Assembly: GCA_965263285.1 (NCBI GenBank)
Contig: CBDHHD010000016.1
Coordinates: 868,001-932,000, forward strand
Source: JASGCP01 sp965263285
Lineage (GTDB): Bacteria; Bacteroidota; Bacteroidia; Chitinophagales; Chitinophagaceae
Length of the DNA: 64,000 bases
Direction: 5' to 3'
Shown: one piece after another, positions 16,686-24,941 of the stretch
Layout: every line of letters begins with the position of its first letter
Position numbering within the stretch: the first letter of the stretch is position 1
Program-made: the position numbers and the translations under genes
Notes under the pieces: generated by a model
What the model saw: the letters and a program-made list of their open reading frames with translations, nothing else
Told to the model about the DNA's origin: nothing
The model's database searches: none

Positions 16686-18137
16686 ATGAGTGAAAGAAAA
16701 ATATTTTCCTTGCTTCGTATTTGTGAACGGATAGAAGAAATATTTAAAGAAAAATCTCATGCTTCTTTTTGGTTAAAAGCAGAAATGGCTAAAATTAATT
16801 ATTATCCACAATCTGGACATTGTTATCCCGAGCTTGTAGAAAAAAAAGATGGTAAAATAGTAGCACAAGTAAAGGCTATTATTTGGAAAGATATATATAT
16901 AAAAGTACAATCGTTATTTAAAGAAACATTAGGTGAACCATTAAAAGATGGAATGAGTATTTTATGTGAAGCAAGAATTAGTTATACTCCCGTGCATGGC
17001 TTGTCATTGATTATTTCAAACATTGATCCTCAATTCATCTTAGGGGAATTAGAAAAAGAAAAAAAGAATACCATATTGCAATTACAAAAGGAGGGTATCT
17101 ATGAACAAAATAAAAAACTTTCTTTCCCTTTACTACCCAAGCGTATAGCTATTATATCTGTAAACACTAGTAAAGGGTATTTTGATTTTATTAAAACAAT
17201 TATTCATAATACATGGAACTATTCGTTTTACAATGAACTATTTTCTGCTTTATTACAAGGCGATCAAATGGTGGCGTCTATTCGACAACAATTAAAAATA
17301 ATTTCAAAACGAAAAAATGATTTTGATATTGTTGTTATTATTCGAGGAGGCGGTGGCGATATAGGATTATCGGCCTATAATCATATAGAACTATGTAGAG
17401 ATATAGCACTTTTCCCATTGCCAATACTTACAGGAGTAGGACATGCTACCAATTACACTGTTTCTGAAATGGTAGCATATCACCATGCAATTACCCCTAC
17501 CGATTTGGCATATTACTTAATACAAAAATTTCATAATTTTAGCGTAATAGTTAAGGAGTGCCAGCAAAGTATACAGCGATTATCAACAAATATAATAGAA
17601 CAAAATAAAACAAATTGCCAATTGGTAACAAATGCTTTTAAAAATAGTTGTTTTAACATGTTAAGACAACAACAACAAATTATACAACAAATATCATTTA
17701 ATACAGTACAACTATCAAATGTATTTATTCAAAAACAAAAAAAAATTATCCATCAGCAAAACCAATCTTTATATTATCAAAGTCATGCCATTGTTCAATA
17801 TAAAAAACAAGTGTTTGTTCAATACCAACAACAAATAAAACAATATACTATACAGCAATACAAGCATCAACTTGCAAATATAGAATTAGAAAAAAAAATA
17901 CTATGTGAAAAAACACATCTATTTTTGCAAAGACATCAATTGCTTTTACATCATGTTATGCAAACAATAAAGATATTACATCCTAATGAAGTACTTAAAA
18001 GAGGATATAGTATTTCATTTATTAATAATAAACCTTTATTGTCTATAGAACAAATTAACGAAGGGCAAGTAATGACCACCCAATTGTTAGATGGCTCTAT
18101 TAAAAGTGTAATTATTTCATCAAATACATCAATATGA
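16686..18137 (+). CDS. xseA: Exodeoxyribonuclease VII large subunit
   Basis: The catalytic and DNA-binding subunit of exonuclease VII, which degrades single-stranded DNA in repair. An N-terminal OB-fold (FWLKAEMAKINYYPQSGHCYPELVEK) is followed by the catalytic region with LLPKRIAIISVNTSKGYFDF, VVIIRGGGGDIGLSAYN and LPILTGVGHATNYTVSEMVAYHHAITPTDLAY-type sequence, then a long Gln-rich coiled-coil and the C-terminal PNEVLKRGYSIS. It is 483 residues from ATG 16686; a longer frame upstream overlaps the ROK end and is not supported. The xseB start overlaps its stop by four bases, implying translational coupling. Confidence 0.96.
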   Translation: MSERKIFSLLRICERIEEIFKEKSHASFWLKAEMAKINYYPQSGHCYPELVEKKDGKIVAQVKAIIWKDIYIKVQSLFKETLGEPLKDGMSILCEARISYTPVHGLSLIISNIDPQFILGELEKEKKNTILQLQKEGIYEQNKKLSFPLLPKRIAIISVNTSKGYFDFIKTIIHNTWNYSFYNELFSALLQGDQMVASIRQQLKIISKRKNDFDIVVIIRGGGGDIGLSAYNHIELCRDIALFPLPILTGVGHATNYTVSEMVAYHHAITPTDLAYYLIQKFHNFSVIVKECQQSIQRLSTNIIEQNKTNCQLVTNAFKNSCFNMLRQQQQIIQQISFNTVQLSNVFIQKQKKIIHQQNQSLYYQSHAIVQYKKQVFVQYQQQIKQYTIQQYKHQLANIELEKKILCEKTHLFLQRHQLLLHHVMQTIKILHPNEVLKRGYSISFINNKPLLSIEQINEGQVMTTQLLDGSIKSVIISSNTSI

Positions 18138-18346
18138 ATCAACCTACTTATACAGAAGCTTTTAAAGAATTAAAAGAGATTACTTCAGAAATAGAACAGG
18201 GGCAAATATCTGTAGATATATTATTTGAAAAAGTTAAAAGAGCTACTTATCTTATTAATATATGTAAAGAAAAATTATCTAGTACAGAAGAGAATATTCA
18301 AAAAATATGGAAAGATATGGATGAAGAGAAAAAAACAAATCCTTAG
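18134..18346 (+). CDS. xseB: Exodeoxyribonuclease VII small subunit
   Basis: A 70-residue partner of XseA. The sequence YTEAFKELKEITSEIEQGQISVDILFEKVKRA is the conserved helical core that wraps the XseA coiled coil. It begins at the ATG of an ATGA overlap with xseA and ends in a charged tail. It is the last gene of the permease-kinase-xseAB operon. Confidence 0.95.
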   Translation: MNQPTYTEAFKELKEITSEIEQGQISVDILFEKVKRATYLINICKEKLSSTEENIQKIWKDMDEEKKTNP

Positions 18347-18620
18347 AATAATATATAAATATTGAGTCTAAAAAACACTTATAATCATACTTAATTAGTC
18401 TATCGAGCATAAGGAAACATATATTTCTACAGGTTTTATTTTTCTTTCTTTTCTATCAAAACAAATGAAAGAAAAAAATACAAAAAAATCAATATTAATG
18501 CACACCTAAATACTTACTAACACTTTATTCAAAAATGATTTAACCTCTAAAAATATAAAAAATATTTTATTATTTTTTATATACTTTTGCATTATTTGTT
18601 GTCAAATAATAAATACCATT
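18347..18620 (+). other. Intergenic region with repeat fragment and -7 box
   Basis: A short palindromic piece TTTCTTTCTTTTCTATCAAA with a partial AAATGAAAGAAA complement (about 18440-18480) is a decayed fragment of the hairpin repeat. TACTTTTG at 18582-18589 fits a -7 box for the gene starting at 18621. No gene is seen. Confidence 0.5.
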
Positions 18621-19826
18621 ATGAAAAAAAATATCACGATTGTTTTTTGCATGGCGTTATTTTCTTTATTGCTAAATAAATCATACGCACAATATTCACA
18701 AGGTACATTTGGGTATGACTTTGATTTTTTACATCAATACCAAGCACCCTCTTTAGTTGTTCTTAAAGATAAAACAGGAGAAAGGCAAATTGTTATTGTA
18801 GGCGATTATCAAGCTAAAGTAATGACAAGTACAGCCGAAGGATTAAATGGCTCTAGCATAGGATGGATAAATTATAAGCTTATTGCTTCAGGCGTTAAAC
18901 AAGAACATATAAATGCTTGGGGTGGAGAAGATCGTTTATGGATGGGGCCTGAAGGAGGGCAATATTCTATCTTTTTTAAACCTAATATGCCTTTTATTTT
19001 TGAGAATTGGTTTACCCCCGCATCTATTGATACCGATTCTTACACATTAGATTCAAAATCGAGCAATTCGGCTAGTTATTCAAAACATGTTGAATTAACA
19101 AATTATCAAAATTTTCATTTCAATATCGAACTTCATAGAACAATATCTCTACTTAATAATGAGCAAATGTCTCATGATTTAGGAATGAATATTCCTAGTG
19201 GCATACATTGTGTTGCATATAAAACAGATAATCGCCTTACAAATGTGGGTAAGGAAAATTGGAATAAAAAAACAGGAGTACTCTCTATATGGATTTCGGG
19301 TATGTATAAACCCTCTGATAGTGGAATTATTATTATCCCATATAAAAGTAACTTAGAATTAAATGATAGATACTTTGGAAAAGTTAGTAATGCTAGGTTA
19401 AAAGTATTGCCTCAAGCCGTTTTATATAACGCCGATGGTAAATCAAGAGGAAAAATTGGCATTCATCCTAAAAATGCATTACCTTATTATGGTAGTTACG
19501 ACCCATCACGCCACCTTTTAACAGTTATAATAACAACCATATCTCCTAATGAGGATTATGTAAATTCTATATGGGAAAAGCAACAATATCCATATAAAGG
19601 AGATGCTGTAAATGCTTATAATGATGGACCATTAGAGTCAGGTGGACAAATAGGACCATTTTATGAATTAGAATCTTCCTCACCTGGAAAAGCATTAAAA
19701 ATAGGACAATCTATATCTCATGAGGTAACCACATTCCATTTTACAGGATCAGAAGAATTACTATCACCTATTGCAAAAAAATTCTTACATGTTGATTTGG
19801 CAACAGTAATAAAAGTATTCCATTGA
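18621..19826 (+). CDS. Secreted protein of unknown function (DUF6786-like)
   Basis: A 401-residue protein with a clear signal peptide (basic start, hydrophobic core, cleavage near SYAQ at residue 24). The mature part contains INAWGGEDRLWMGPEGGQYSIFF, ENWFTPASIDTDSY and a late YNDGPLESGGQIGPFYELESSSPGKAL, which I recall from a Bacteroidota family of beta-rich proteins annotated DUF6786 and loosely like sugar mutarotases. It is probably periplasmic. It stands alone with its own -7 box; the sugar uptake operon upstream makes a carbohydrate role plausible but unproven. The ATG at 18621 is supported by the signal peptide. Confidence 0.65.
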   Translation: MKKNITIVFCMALFSLLLNKSYAQYSQGTFGYDFDFLHQYQAPSLVVLKDKTGERQIVIVGDYQAKVMTSTAEGLNGSSIGWINYKLIASGVKQEHINAWGGEDRLWMGPEGGQYSIFFKPNMPFIFENWFTPASIDTDSYTLDSKSSNSASYSKHVELTNYQNFHFNIELHRTISLLNNEQMSHDLGMNIPSGIHCVAYKTDNRLTNVGKENWNKKTGVLSIWISGMYKPSDSGIIIIPYKSNLELNDRYFGKVSNARLKVLPQAVLYNADGKSRGKIGIHPKNALPYYGSYDPSRHLLTVIITTISPNEDYVNSIWEKQQYPYKGDAVNAYNDGPLESGGQIGPFYELESSSPGKALKIGQSISHEVTTFHFTGSEELLSPIAKKFLHVDLATVIKVFH

Positions 19827-19849
19827 GGAGATTGATAGCCACATGCCAT

Positions 19850-19911
19850 GTTTCACAAGGTTGTGTATTCAAATATGGGAAATTAATTTTGTATCAACAA
19901 CCTTGTGAAAC
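19850..19911. repeat. 62-bp miniature inverted repeat (GTTTCACAA type)
   Basis: GTTTCACAAGGTTGT at 19850-19864 is perfectly inverted at 19897-19911, with a 32-base interior. The same end sequence occurs in the 94-bp repeats at 13747-13840 and 55219-55312 (GTTTCACAACGTTGTTGAT). It looks like a tiny non-autonomous element or a pair of IS ends. Confidence 0.6.
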
Positions 19912-19920
19912 TAAACACTT

Positions 19921-20227
19921 ATGACCAATTTGACCGCCTTGTAGTTTCTTATCTAATTCATTGCCACTATTTTGATCTTTTTATGATTTTATTAAAAATA
20001 TCCATAGAGGGTGGCTTATGGCTATTTCTACTATTTGTATTTAATTTACTTTTTAATTGTTTTATCTCTTCACGAAGTTTGTTATTCTCATTTAAAACTA
20101 AATCATGTTCTTTCGTAAGAAGAATGTGTTTATTTTCAAGTACTTTATATTTATTTTCAAGTGTAGAAAATAATAGCTTTAACTCACTCAGCTCCTTAAC
20201 CAAAAAGTCAACATTTGTTGTGTCCAA
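19921..20227 (-). pseudogene. IS66-family transposase fragment (N-terminal coiled coil only)
   Basis: About 100 codons matching the start of the transposase at 2128: TTNVDFLVKELSELKLLF, then an extra YKVLENK heptad-like insertion relative to the first copy, then NSRNSHKPPSMD. A TAG codon follows IIKRSK at 19967, and homologous DNA continues to 19921. It is a remnant. Confidence 0.85.
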
Positions 20228-20273
20228 TTTGTATTTCTATAAATAAGTAATCATGCAAAAATAAATAAAAAAT

Positions 20274-20835
20274 GGCATAACTAAATTTAGTGTGATGGAG
20301 TATGCAAAGATACAAAATAAAATGGATATTTGTAAAAACAATTTTATATGGGTTACATCTTTTTTTAAGATGCTGTAAGCATGGATTATTACATATATAT
20401 AAATATGGAAATAATAATAGGAAATGTCTGATGAGGACTGCCCTCAGATAAAGAGCGTTACAAAACGAGGTGAGCGAAGCGACCAGCGAGAATGTGGAGA
20501 CGGAAGTTTTTGTATATGAATCGTTATGATGAGCATAAAGTATGTACATAAAAGATACCTATGGATAAGCTCATCATAACGATTCATACCTTACCGCCTC
20601 CCATTCATTCTCGCTAGCGTAGCGAACCGTAGTTTTGTAGCTCTTTATCTGCAGGCTTGATTTTTTCTTTGTTTCTTTCTTTTGTATCAAGACAAAAGAA
20701 AGAAAAAGATATAAAAATAAAATATTAACCTATACCTGAGTAATTAAAAAAACACAAATACACCCCAGCACCTCAAAAAAAGGCGTAGCCTTTTAGTAAC
20801 CTAAATTTTTCCTCACACTAAATTTAGTTATGCCT
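20274..20835. mobile_element. Complete miniature inverted-repeat transposon (type copy, 562 bp)
   Basis: The ends GGCATAACTAAATTTAGTGT are exact inverted repeats. It is flanked by TAAAAAAT (20266-20273) and TAAAATAT (20836-20843), an 8-bp duplication with one mismatch. The same DNA without the insert exists near 2079-2099 in the intact IS66 left end, which proves insertion. The interior is a long imperfect hairpin: TATGAATCGTTATGATGAGC at about 20515 pairs with its complement at about 20570-20590, flanked by pairing CATTCTCGC, CCGCCTCC and ACAAAAC segments. A second palindrome (TTTCTTTCTTTTGTATCAAG) follows near 20672-20705. It encodes no credible protein. Confidence 0.85.
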
Positions 20836-20964
20836 AAAATATTAATATAGCACCTAAATAGTTACGAATATAGAATGTATATTGTTTTATGATTAGATAT
20901 ATTGTTGTATGCATATAATAAGAAACAATTTTGTGTAACAATGGGAGAATCATGTTAATTTATT

Positions 20965-20972
20965 TATCTTTG
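20965..20972 (+). promoter_or_regulatory. -7 box of ridA
   Basis: TATCTTTG matches TAnnTTTG and lies 26 bases before the ATG at 20999. Confidence 0.55.
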
Positions 20973-20998
20973 CATAATTAAACTTGTAAAATATTAAT

Positions 20999-21379
20999 AT
21001 GCCTAAAAAAATAGTAAGTACTCCTTTATCAGCGCCTGCCATAGGACCGTATAGCCAAGCGGTAGAAATCAATCAAACACTTTATGTAAGTGGGCAAATA
21101 GCTATTGATCCTGCCACTGGAATCCTTGTACAAACAACTGTGAGCGATGAAATACACCAAGTAATGAAAAACCTACAAGCTATTTTGCATGCTGCAGGAT
21201 ATACTTTTGACCATGTGGTAAAAGCAACTGTTTTTTTAAATAATTTAAATTTATATGAGGAGTTCAATAAAGTATATAATACCTATTTTAAAGGAGACTA
21301 TCCTGCACGAGAAGCAGTAGTGGTAGCAGCATTACCCAAAAATGTGAGAGTAGAAATTTCTATGATTGCAGCAAAATAA
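20999..21379 (+). CDS. ridA: RidA-family 2-iminobutanoate/2-iminopropanoate deaminase
   Basis: A 126-residue cytoplasmic enzyme that hydrolyses reactive enamine/imine intermediates formed by PLP enzymes. The family pattern is complete: APAIGPYSQAVEI near the start, YVSGQIAIDP, and the C-terminal YPAREAVVVAALPKNVRVEIS with the substrate-binding Arg (about residue 104) and Glu (about 119). The topoisomerase gene follows after a few bases, so the two may be co-transcribed. The ATG at 20999 gives the usual family N-terminus. Confidence 0.96.
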   Translation: MPKKIVSTPLSAPAIGPYSQAVEINQTLYVSGQIAIDPATGILVQTTVSDEIHQVMKNLQAILHAAGYTFDHVVKATVFLNNLNLYEEFNKVYNTYFKGDYPAREAVVVAALPKNVRVEISMIAAK

Positions 21380-21386
21380 TTTTATT

Positions 21387-23279
21387 ATGGCAGTGCAAAA
21401 CTCTAATTATACAGAAGCAGATATTAAAAGTTTAGATTGGAAAGAACATATTCGGTTACGCCCAGGTATGTATATTGGGAAATTAGGAGATGGCTCTTCT
21501 GTAGATGATGGCATTTATGTACTTATGAAAGAAGTAATTGATAATTCTATCGATGAATACACAATGGGATATGGAAAAGAAATTCATATTAAAATAGAAC
21601 AGAAAACAATTTCTATTAGAGATTATGGAAGGGGTATTCCATTAGGTAAATTAGTAGATGTGGTAAGTAAGATTAACACAGGCGCAAAATACGATAGTGT
21701 AGCTTTTCAGAAAAGTGTAGGCTTGAATGGAGTAGGAACAAAGGCCGTGAATGCATTAAGTAGTTATTTTAAAATAGAAAGTTATCGTGATGGCAAAGGA
21801 CGATCAGCTACATTTGAAAGAGGAGTTTTAATAGAAGAAAGCAAAGAGTTTAATACTAAGGAGTCTAATGGCACTTGGGTACTTTTTACCCCTGATGAAA
21901 AAATATTTTCTTCTTATAGATTCTTATACGAATATATAGAAAATCAAACACTTAACTATTGTTTCTTACATACAGGACTTGCATTATATATAAACGATAA
22001 GAAATACATAAGCAAAAATGGGTTAAAAGATCTTTTAGAACGCAAAACAAATATAGATGAGTTGTGTTATCCTATTATTCATCTAAAAGATCAAGATATA
22101 GAAGTGGCTATTACACATAATAAAGATTATGGAGAAGATATCTTTTCGTTTGTAAATGGACAATATACTACACAGGGAGGAACCCATCAACAAGCATTTA
22201 GAGAAACTTTTGTAAAAGTATTAAGAGATTTTTATAAAAAAGATTACGATGCTTCAGATATTCGACAAAGTATTGTAGCCGCTATTTCTATCCGCATTCA
22301 AGAACCCGTATTTGAAAGCCAAACAAAAACAAAATTAGGCTCTTCTACTATATCTGCTGATGGAATGTCTATTAAAAAATTTATAGAAGATTTTTTAAGT
22401 AAACATTTAGATAATTTCTTGCATAAAAATAGTGAAACAGTAAAACTGTTACAACAAAAAATAGAACAAAGTGAAAAAGAAAGAAAAGAACTAAGTGGTA
22501 TTCGTAAACTTGCCAACGAAAGCGCAAAAAAAGCTAATTTGCATAACAAAAAATTACGCGATTGTCGCATTCATCTCAACGATGATATACCCAATAAAAA
22601 TAGAGAAGAATTTATTCATCTTCAACAACAATCTACGCTATTTATAACAGAAGGTAATAGTGCCAGTGGCTCTATTACAAAAGCTCGTAGGGTAGATATA
22701 CAAGCTGTTTTTAGTTTACGCGGAAAACCTGCTAACTGTTTTGGCAAAACAAAAACAATTGCTTATGAAAATGAGGAATTTAACTTATTGCAACATGCAT
22801 TGAATATTGAAAATGGCTTAGAATCACTACGATATAATCAAATAGTGATTGCTACTGATGCCGATGTAGATGGCATGCATATTCGGTTATTAATAATGAC
22901 TTTTTTTCTGCAATTTTTTCCTGATCTTGTTAAAAAAGGTCATGTATATATCTTAGAAACACCTTTGTTTAGAGTGCGCAATAAACAAAAAACAATCTAT
23001 TGCTATAATGAAAATGAAAAAATAAATGCTATAAAAGAATTAGCGCCTAAGCCAGAAATCACAAGATTTAAAGGACTAGGAGAAATTAGTCCAGATGAGT
23101 TTGTAGATTTTATTGGAGAGCATATTCGCTTGCAACCTGTTTTTTTAGAACAAGGAGACCATATACAAAAATTATTAGAATATTATATGGGGAATAACAC
23201 AGAAGAAAGAAAAAAATTTATTATTGATAACCTTAGAATAGAAGTGCCTATAGAAGAGATTAATCATGTAGATCTATAG
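21387..23279 (+). CDS. parE: Type II topoisomerase subunit B (topoisomerase IV ParE type)
   Basis: The ATPase subunit of a type II topoisomerase, 630 residues. GHKL ATP-binding motifs are EVIDNSIDEY (about residues 49-58), RDYGRGIP, and NGVGTKAVNALS; the TOPRIM metal residues are in FITEGNSASGSI and IATDADVDGMHIR; the end has RFKGLGEISPDEF. Bacteroidota ParE proteins are about this length, and the absence of a GyrB-specific insert suggests ParE; GyrB cannot be fully excluded. The start is ATG at 21387 (MAVQNSNYTEADI) with a longer upstream frame running into ridA rejected. The partner A subunit is not in the window. Confidence 0.9.
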   Translation: MAVQNSNYTEADIKSLDWKEHIRLRPGMYIGKLGDGSSVDDGIYVLMKEVIDNSIDEYTMGYGKEIHIKIEQKTISIRDYGRGIPLGKLVDVVSKINTGAKYDSVAFQKSVGLNGVGTKAVNALSSYFKIESYRDGKGRSATFERGVLIEESKEFNTKESNGTWVLFTPDEKIFSSYRFLYEYIENQTLNYCFLHTGLALYINDKKYISKNGLKDLLERKTNIDELCYPIIHLKDQDIEVAITHNKDYGEDIFSFVNGQYTTQGGTHQQAFRETFVKVLRDFYKKDYDASDIRQSIVAAISIRIQEPVFESQTKTKLGSSTISADGMSIKKFIEDFLSKHLDNFLHKNSETVKLLQQKIEQSEKERKELSGIRKLANESAKKANLHNKKLRDCRIHLNDDIPNKNREEFIHLQQQSTLFITEGNSASGSITKARRVDIQAVFSLRGKPANCFGKTKTIAYENEEFNLLQHALNIENGLESLRYNQIVIATDADVDGMHIRLLIMTFFLQFFPDLVKKGHVYILETPLFRVRNKQKTIYCYNENEKINAIKELAPKPEITRFKGLGEISPDEFVDFIGEHIRLQPVFLEQGDHIQKLLEYYMGNNTEERKKFIIDNLRIEVPIEEINHVDL

Positions 23280-23735
23280 ATTATTTACTTAAGACGATAA
23301 CTATGCTATATATTTAGTTGTACTTTTTTAAGGCATAGCGACTTATTATAGAGGGAGCTATTTTATTTATTTGTAATAAATAAAATGAAAAAAAGTATAA
23401 AATAAATGATATTTTTTTTAATTAACATATTTTTTTAAAATTCAATTAAAAATTTGAATCCATTTCATAAAAAAGATACATTTTCTGTTTGTACACTCAA
23501 TATAAGTCCTTATGCCTTTTTATTAAGGCATCAAGAGAAACTCTTATCAGCACAATTTTCTGAAACTAAACAACTAATAAAACATTATTGATCTCATCAA
23601 AAAAAGATTTAGCCAATAGTTTAATTAACTTACTATATATTGTAAAAAATAATTTAATATTGTAACCATAATTTTATGAACTCAAAACAAAAAAATATCT
23701 TTCTTTTGTAAAAAATATTTTTTATCACAAACAAC
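23280..23735. other. Intergenic region before carA
   Basis: AT-rich, no convincing gene, RNA or complete repeat. A short AAAAAAAGATTTAGCC at 23599-23614 resembles the outer arm of the hairpin repeat. No clear -7 box was found for carA. Confidence 0.4.
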
Positions 23736-24941
23736 ATGAAGGTACAATTATCCTCTTATTTCGATGCAATCCTCATTTTAACCGATGGAACATATTTTCT
23801 AGGTAAAGGAATCGGAAAAAAAGGCACTAAAGCATTGGGTGAAATGTGTTTTAATACTTCTATGACGGGTTACCAAGAAATTCTTACAGACCCCTCTTAT
23901 TGCGGACAAATTATTAACTTTACTTTTCCCCATATAGGCAATGTAGGTTGCAATAAAAATGATAATGAATCGAAAAAGCCATATTGTGCAGGTCTCATTA
24001 TTCGAAATAATATAACAACACCCTCTAACTATCGTGCTACTATCCATTTGAATTCATTTCTTATTAAACATCATCTCGTAGGCATTGCGCATATAGATAC
24101 AAGATTAATAACAAATTATCTACGACAATTTGGATTACAGAATGGTCTTATCTATTATGGTAAACCAGGAGAAGTAGTTGATATGACAAAATTAAAAAAA
24201 GAAGTAGCAAGTCATCCGCCTCTTAGTGATATGGAACTTACAAAACTTGTAACCACTGCTAAAAATTATGTGTTTGATAAAGGATTATTTGATTTTCAAA
24301 AGCAACAATATATCACCTATAAGTCTAAAAAATCACCTATTATTAAAGTAGCCGTATTAGACTTTGGTATTAAAAAAAACATACTTCATTATTTAGTTGA
24401 CAAAGGTCTTACTATTAAGGTATTTCGATCTACCAGCTCATATAACGATATCATGAAATGGCAACCAGATGGTTTTTTTCTTTCTAATGGACCGGGAGAT
24501 CCCTTCCCTACTTCACAATATACTTATCTTTTACTTAAACAAATCATTAAGGAAAAAGTCCCTACTTTTGGTATATGCTTAGGGCACCAACTTTTATCTA
24601 TTACTACAGGGCTCAAAACAATCAAAATGTCGCAAGGACACCGTGGCGTAAATCATCCAGTTAAAAATATACAAACAGGAGAAATTGAAATTACCTCTCA
24701 AAATCATGGATTTTGTGTAGCAAATGAAGGAATACCTTCTAATGTAAAAATTACTCATATATCTCTTTTTGATGATACTATTGATGGCATCTGTTACACG
24801 GATCGCCCCATTTTTGCAGTACAATACCATCCAGAAAGCTCAGCAGGTCCTCACGATAGTAAATACCTCTTTGATAAATTTATTTCCCTATTAAAAGAAA
24901 GCAAACTTAAAAAAGCAAAACAATATGCCGAGAAGAAATGA
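23736..24941 (+). CDS. carA: Carbamoyl-phosphate synthase small (glutaminase) subunit
   Basis: It hydrolyses glutamine and channels ammonia to CarB, for pyrimidine and arginine synthesis. The N-terminal domain has the conserved GEMCFNTSMTGYQEILTDPSY; the class I amidotransferase domain has NGPGDP, the nucleophile Cys281 in FGICLGHQLLSI, and the His365/Glu367 pair in QYHPESSAGPHDS. At 401 residues it is slightly longer than E. coli CarA (382). Its last 17 bases overlap the carB start, so the two are translationally coupled. Confidence 0.97.
   Translation: MKVQLSSYFDAILILTDGTYFLGKGIGKKGTKALGEMCFNTSMTGYQEILTDPSYCGQIINFTFPHIGNVGCNKNDNESKKPYCAGLIIRNNITTPSNYRATIHLNSFLIKHHLVGIAHIDTRLITNYLRQFGLQNGLIYYGKPGEVVDMTKLKKEVASHPPLSDMELTKLVTTAKNYVFDKGLFDFQKQQYITYKSKKSPIIKVAVLDFGIKKNILHYLVDKGLTIKVFRSTSSYNDIMKWQPDGFFLSNGPGDPFPTSQYTYLLLKQIIKEKVPTFGICLGHQLLSITTGLKTIKMSQGHRGVNHPVKNIQTGEIEITSQNHGFCVANEGIPSNVKITHISLFDDTIDGICYTDRPIFAVQYHPESSAGPHDSKYLFDKFISLLKESKLKKAKQYAEKK

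Larger units (their letters stand above)
19921..20866 (-). mobile_element. IS66-family left-end fragment carrying a miniature transposon
   Basis: This is an inverted second copy of the left end of the IS66 element at 2059: the terminal repeat lies at 20849-20866 and the coding part at 19921-20227. The copy is truncated at its 3' side and split between terminal repeat and gene by the 562-bp element at 20274-20835. Confidence 0.85.

Noticed and set aside
18621..19826. Assignment as aldose 1-epimerase
   Set aside because: The beta-rich look is suggestive but the catalytic His and Glu motifs of mutarotases are not visible; left as unknown, DUF6786-like.
20208..20549. A 113-codon minus-strand frame in the miniature transposon, with a similar frame at 39350-39565
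   Set aside because: The shared protein sequence (SLVASLTSFCNALYLRAVLI) arises because the DNA hairpin is repeated; frames are not kept in other copies and the composition is unlike proteins.
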